Shown piece after piece: positions 5,474 through 6,376 of a stretch of DNA of 6,376 bases. The position numbers and the translations under genes are program-made. The notes under the pieces were generated by a model. It was not told where the DNA came from. It searched no databases and worked only from the letters and a program-made list of their open reading frames with translations. This stretch comes from Candidatus Omnitrophota bacterium (lineage in GTDB: Bacteria; Ratteibacteria; UBA8468; MWAK01), in assembly GCA_018829455.1 (NCBI GenBank), contig JAHJUB010000039.1:1-6376 (forward strand), read 5' to 3'. The number at the start of each line of letters is the position of its first letter. Positions within the stretch are counted from its first letter, which is position 1.

Positions 5474-5497
5474 GCGACCCTAAAAGGGTCGCGCTAC
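5471..5497 (-). repeat. REP-like palindrome carrying the holA stop codon
   Basis: GCGACCCT-AAA-AGGGTCGC (5474-5492) is a perfect 8-bp stem. The flanking TAG (5471-5473) pairs with CTA (5494-5496) across a single unpaired G, and CTAC ends at 5497. On the minus strand it reads GTAG-C-palindrome, as in the element at 4219-4243. The TAG at its edge is the holA stop. No T-run follows, so it is not an evident terminator, and folC starts 15 bases later. Confidence 0.7.
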
Positions 5498-5511
5498 GAT
5501 ACTGCATTAAA

Positions 5512-6376
5512 ATGACTTACAGACAGGCGGTTGATTTTCTGGAGAGTCGCGAGCGCTTCGGCATCCGGCTGGGCCTGGACAATATGACGCGGCTCTGCGG
5601 CCGGCTGGGGAATCCGGAGAGACGGCTGACCGCATTCCATATCGCCGGCACCAACGGCAAGGGCTCCACTGCCCGCATCATCGCCACTATTCTTTTGAAA
5701 GCCGGTTATTGTGCCGGGCTTTACACCTCTCCGCACCTGCTGGATACCCGGGAACGAATTCAGGTTGACAACCAATTGATTAGCCGGGCCGATTTTGCCT
5801 CCCTGATTACCGAGATTGAACCGGTCATTACAGACTTATCTAAGTTTCTGTCCCACAGCCCGACCTATTTTGAAACGATAACCGCGGCCGCATTTCTTTA
5901 CTTCAGCCGCAAAAATATTGACTACGCCGTAATTGAAGTCGGCATGGGCGGCCGGCTGGATGCGACCAACCTGTTAAACCCTTTAATTTCAATAATTACG
6001 CCGATTGGCTTGGACCACTGCCGCTTTCTCGGCAAGACCCTAACGGCGATAGCCGGAGAAAAGGCCGGCATCATCAAGGAAGGTCGGCCAATCGTTTCGG
6101 CAAAACAGAGTTTGGCGGTTTTGCGGGTAATTAAGGCCAGGGCTGCTGAGAAGAAGGCGCCGTTTTTTTTGGTGGGCCGGGATGGCTGTGCCATTTCCAA
6201 TCTCACCATCGGACTGCCTGGACACTTCCAGGTTGAGAATGCGGCGGTTGCCTGCCTTGCCCTGCAGGCGGCCGGGGTAGAAGTAAAGGAGGGGGTTTTA
6301 CGCTCGGCGCTGAAGGATATTTCCTGGCCGGGTCGGCTGCAGGTTGTTTCCCGAAAGCCATTAATAATCTTTGACG
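5512..6376 (+). CDS. folC: Dihydrofolate synthase / folylpolyglutamate synthase FolC (3' partial)
   Basis: Mur-ligase-family cytoplasmic ATP-dependent enzyme that adds glutamate to dihydropteroate and/or to folates. 288 codons are open to the window end; typical FolC is about 420-440 residues. The start ATG 5512 gives MTYRQAVDFLESRERFGIRLGL, the normal FolC N-terminus. Family motifs: P-loop HIAGTNGKGS (43-52), YTSPHL (71-76) with RERI (80-83), the acidic strand and metal/substrate loop VIEVGMGGRLDATN (141-153), GLDH (166-169), GEKAGIIK (182-189), LPGHFQVENAAVA (235-247) and WPGRLQ (272-277). The window ends at LIIFD, just where the C-terminal domain motif FDGAHN is expected. Whether it has one or both activities cannot be told from this part. 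It lies 38 bases after holA, with a REP-like palindrome between and no Shine-Dalgarno motif. Confidence 0.95.
   Translation, partial: MTYRQAVDFLESRERFGIRLGLDNMTRLCGRLGNPERRLTAFHIAGTNGKGSTARIIATILLKAGYCAGLYTSPHLLDTRERIQVDNQLISRADFASLITEIEPVITDLSKFLSHSPTYFETITAAAFLYFSRKNIDYAVIEVGMGGRLDATNLLNPLISIITPIGLDHCRFLGKTLTAIAGEKAGIIKEGRPIVSAKQSLAVLRVIKARAAEKKAPFFLVGRDGCAISNLTIGLPGHFQVENAAVACLALQAAGVEVKEGVLRSALKDISWPGRLQVVSRKPLIIFD

Overview
The window reads as a chromosomal segment of an uncultivated diderm (Gram-negative-type) bacterium. LptE- and BamD-like envelope assembly proteins imply an outer membrane. The CFI-box C-terminus, the Gly-rich C-terminal sorting-type tail, the missing Shine-Dalgarno motifs and the dense small palindromic repeats recall candidate-phylum genomes such as Omnitrophota or WOR-3-like lineages. 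That placement is an impression from gene style, not a measured result. All six genes lie on the + strand.

Layout: (1) 1-753 is the 3' part of a secreted or surface protein with fibronectin-III-like domains and a CFI-box C-terminal module. (2) 871-3120 is a large secreted subtilisin-family (S8) protease with an I9-like prodomain, a jelly-roll-like domain inserted just before the catalytic serine, an InlB-B-repeat-like domain and a Gly-rich/hydrophobic/basic C-terminal tail. (3) 3207-4124 is a BamD/YfiO-like TPR protein. (4) 4190-4732 is the lipoprotein LptE. (5) 4769-5473 is a shortened DNA polymerase III delta subunit (HolA). (6) 5512 to the window end is the N-terminal part of FolC. Genes 1-2 form a secreted-protein pair. 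Genes 3-6 form a closely spaced housekeeping cluster, probably co-transcribed, in which the lptE-holA adjacency matches the arrangement known from Escherichia coli.

The most unusual aspect is the repeats. Every complete gap between genes holds a palindrome, and several palindromes run into coding sequence. Five elements combine a GTAG tetranucleotide (or its complement CTAC) with an adjacent palindrome having a 2-5 nt centre. This is the architecture of REP elements mobilised by RAYT (TnpA_REP) transposases, and some are paired head-to-head as in BIMEs. A separate element, a perfect 29-bp inverted repeat, supplies both the stop codon of lptE and the only plausible start codons of holA. Other palindromes provide the tail and stop of the protease, part of the LptE signal peptide, an in-frame Pro/Ser-rich insert in LptE, and the stop of holA. 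No transposase gene lies in the window.

I found no tRNA, rRNA, CRISPR array, phage gene or new defence system. No gene-free stretch exceeds 300 bases.
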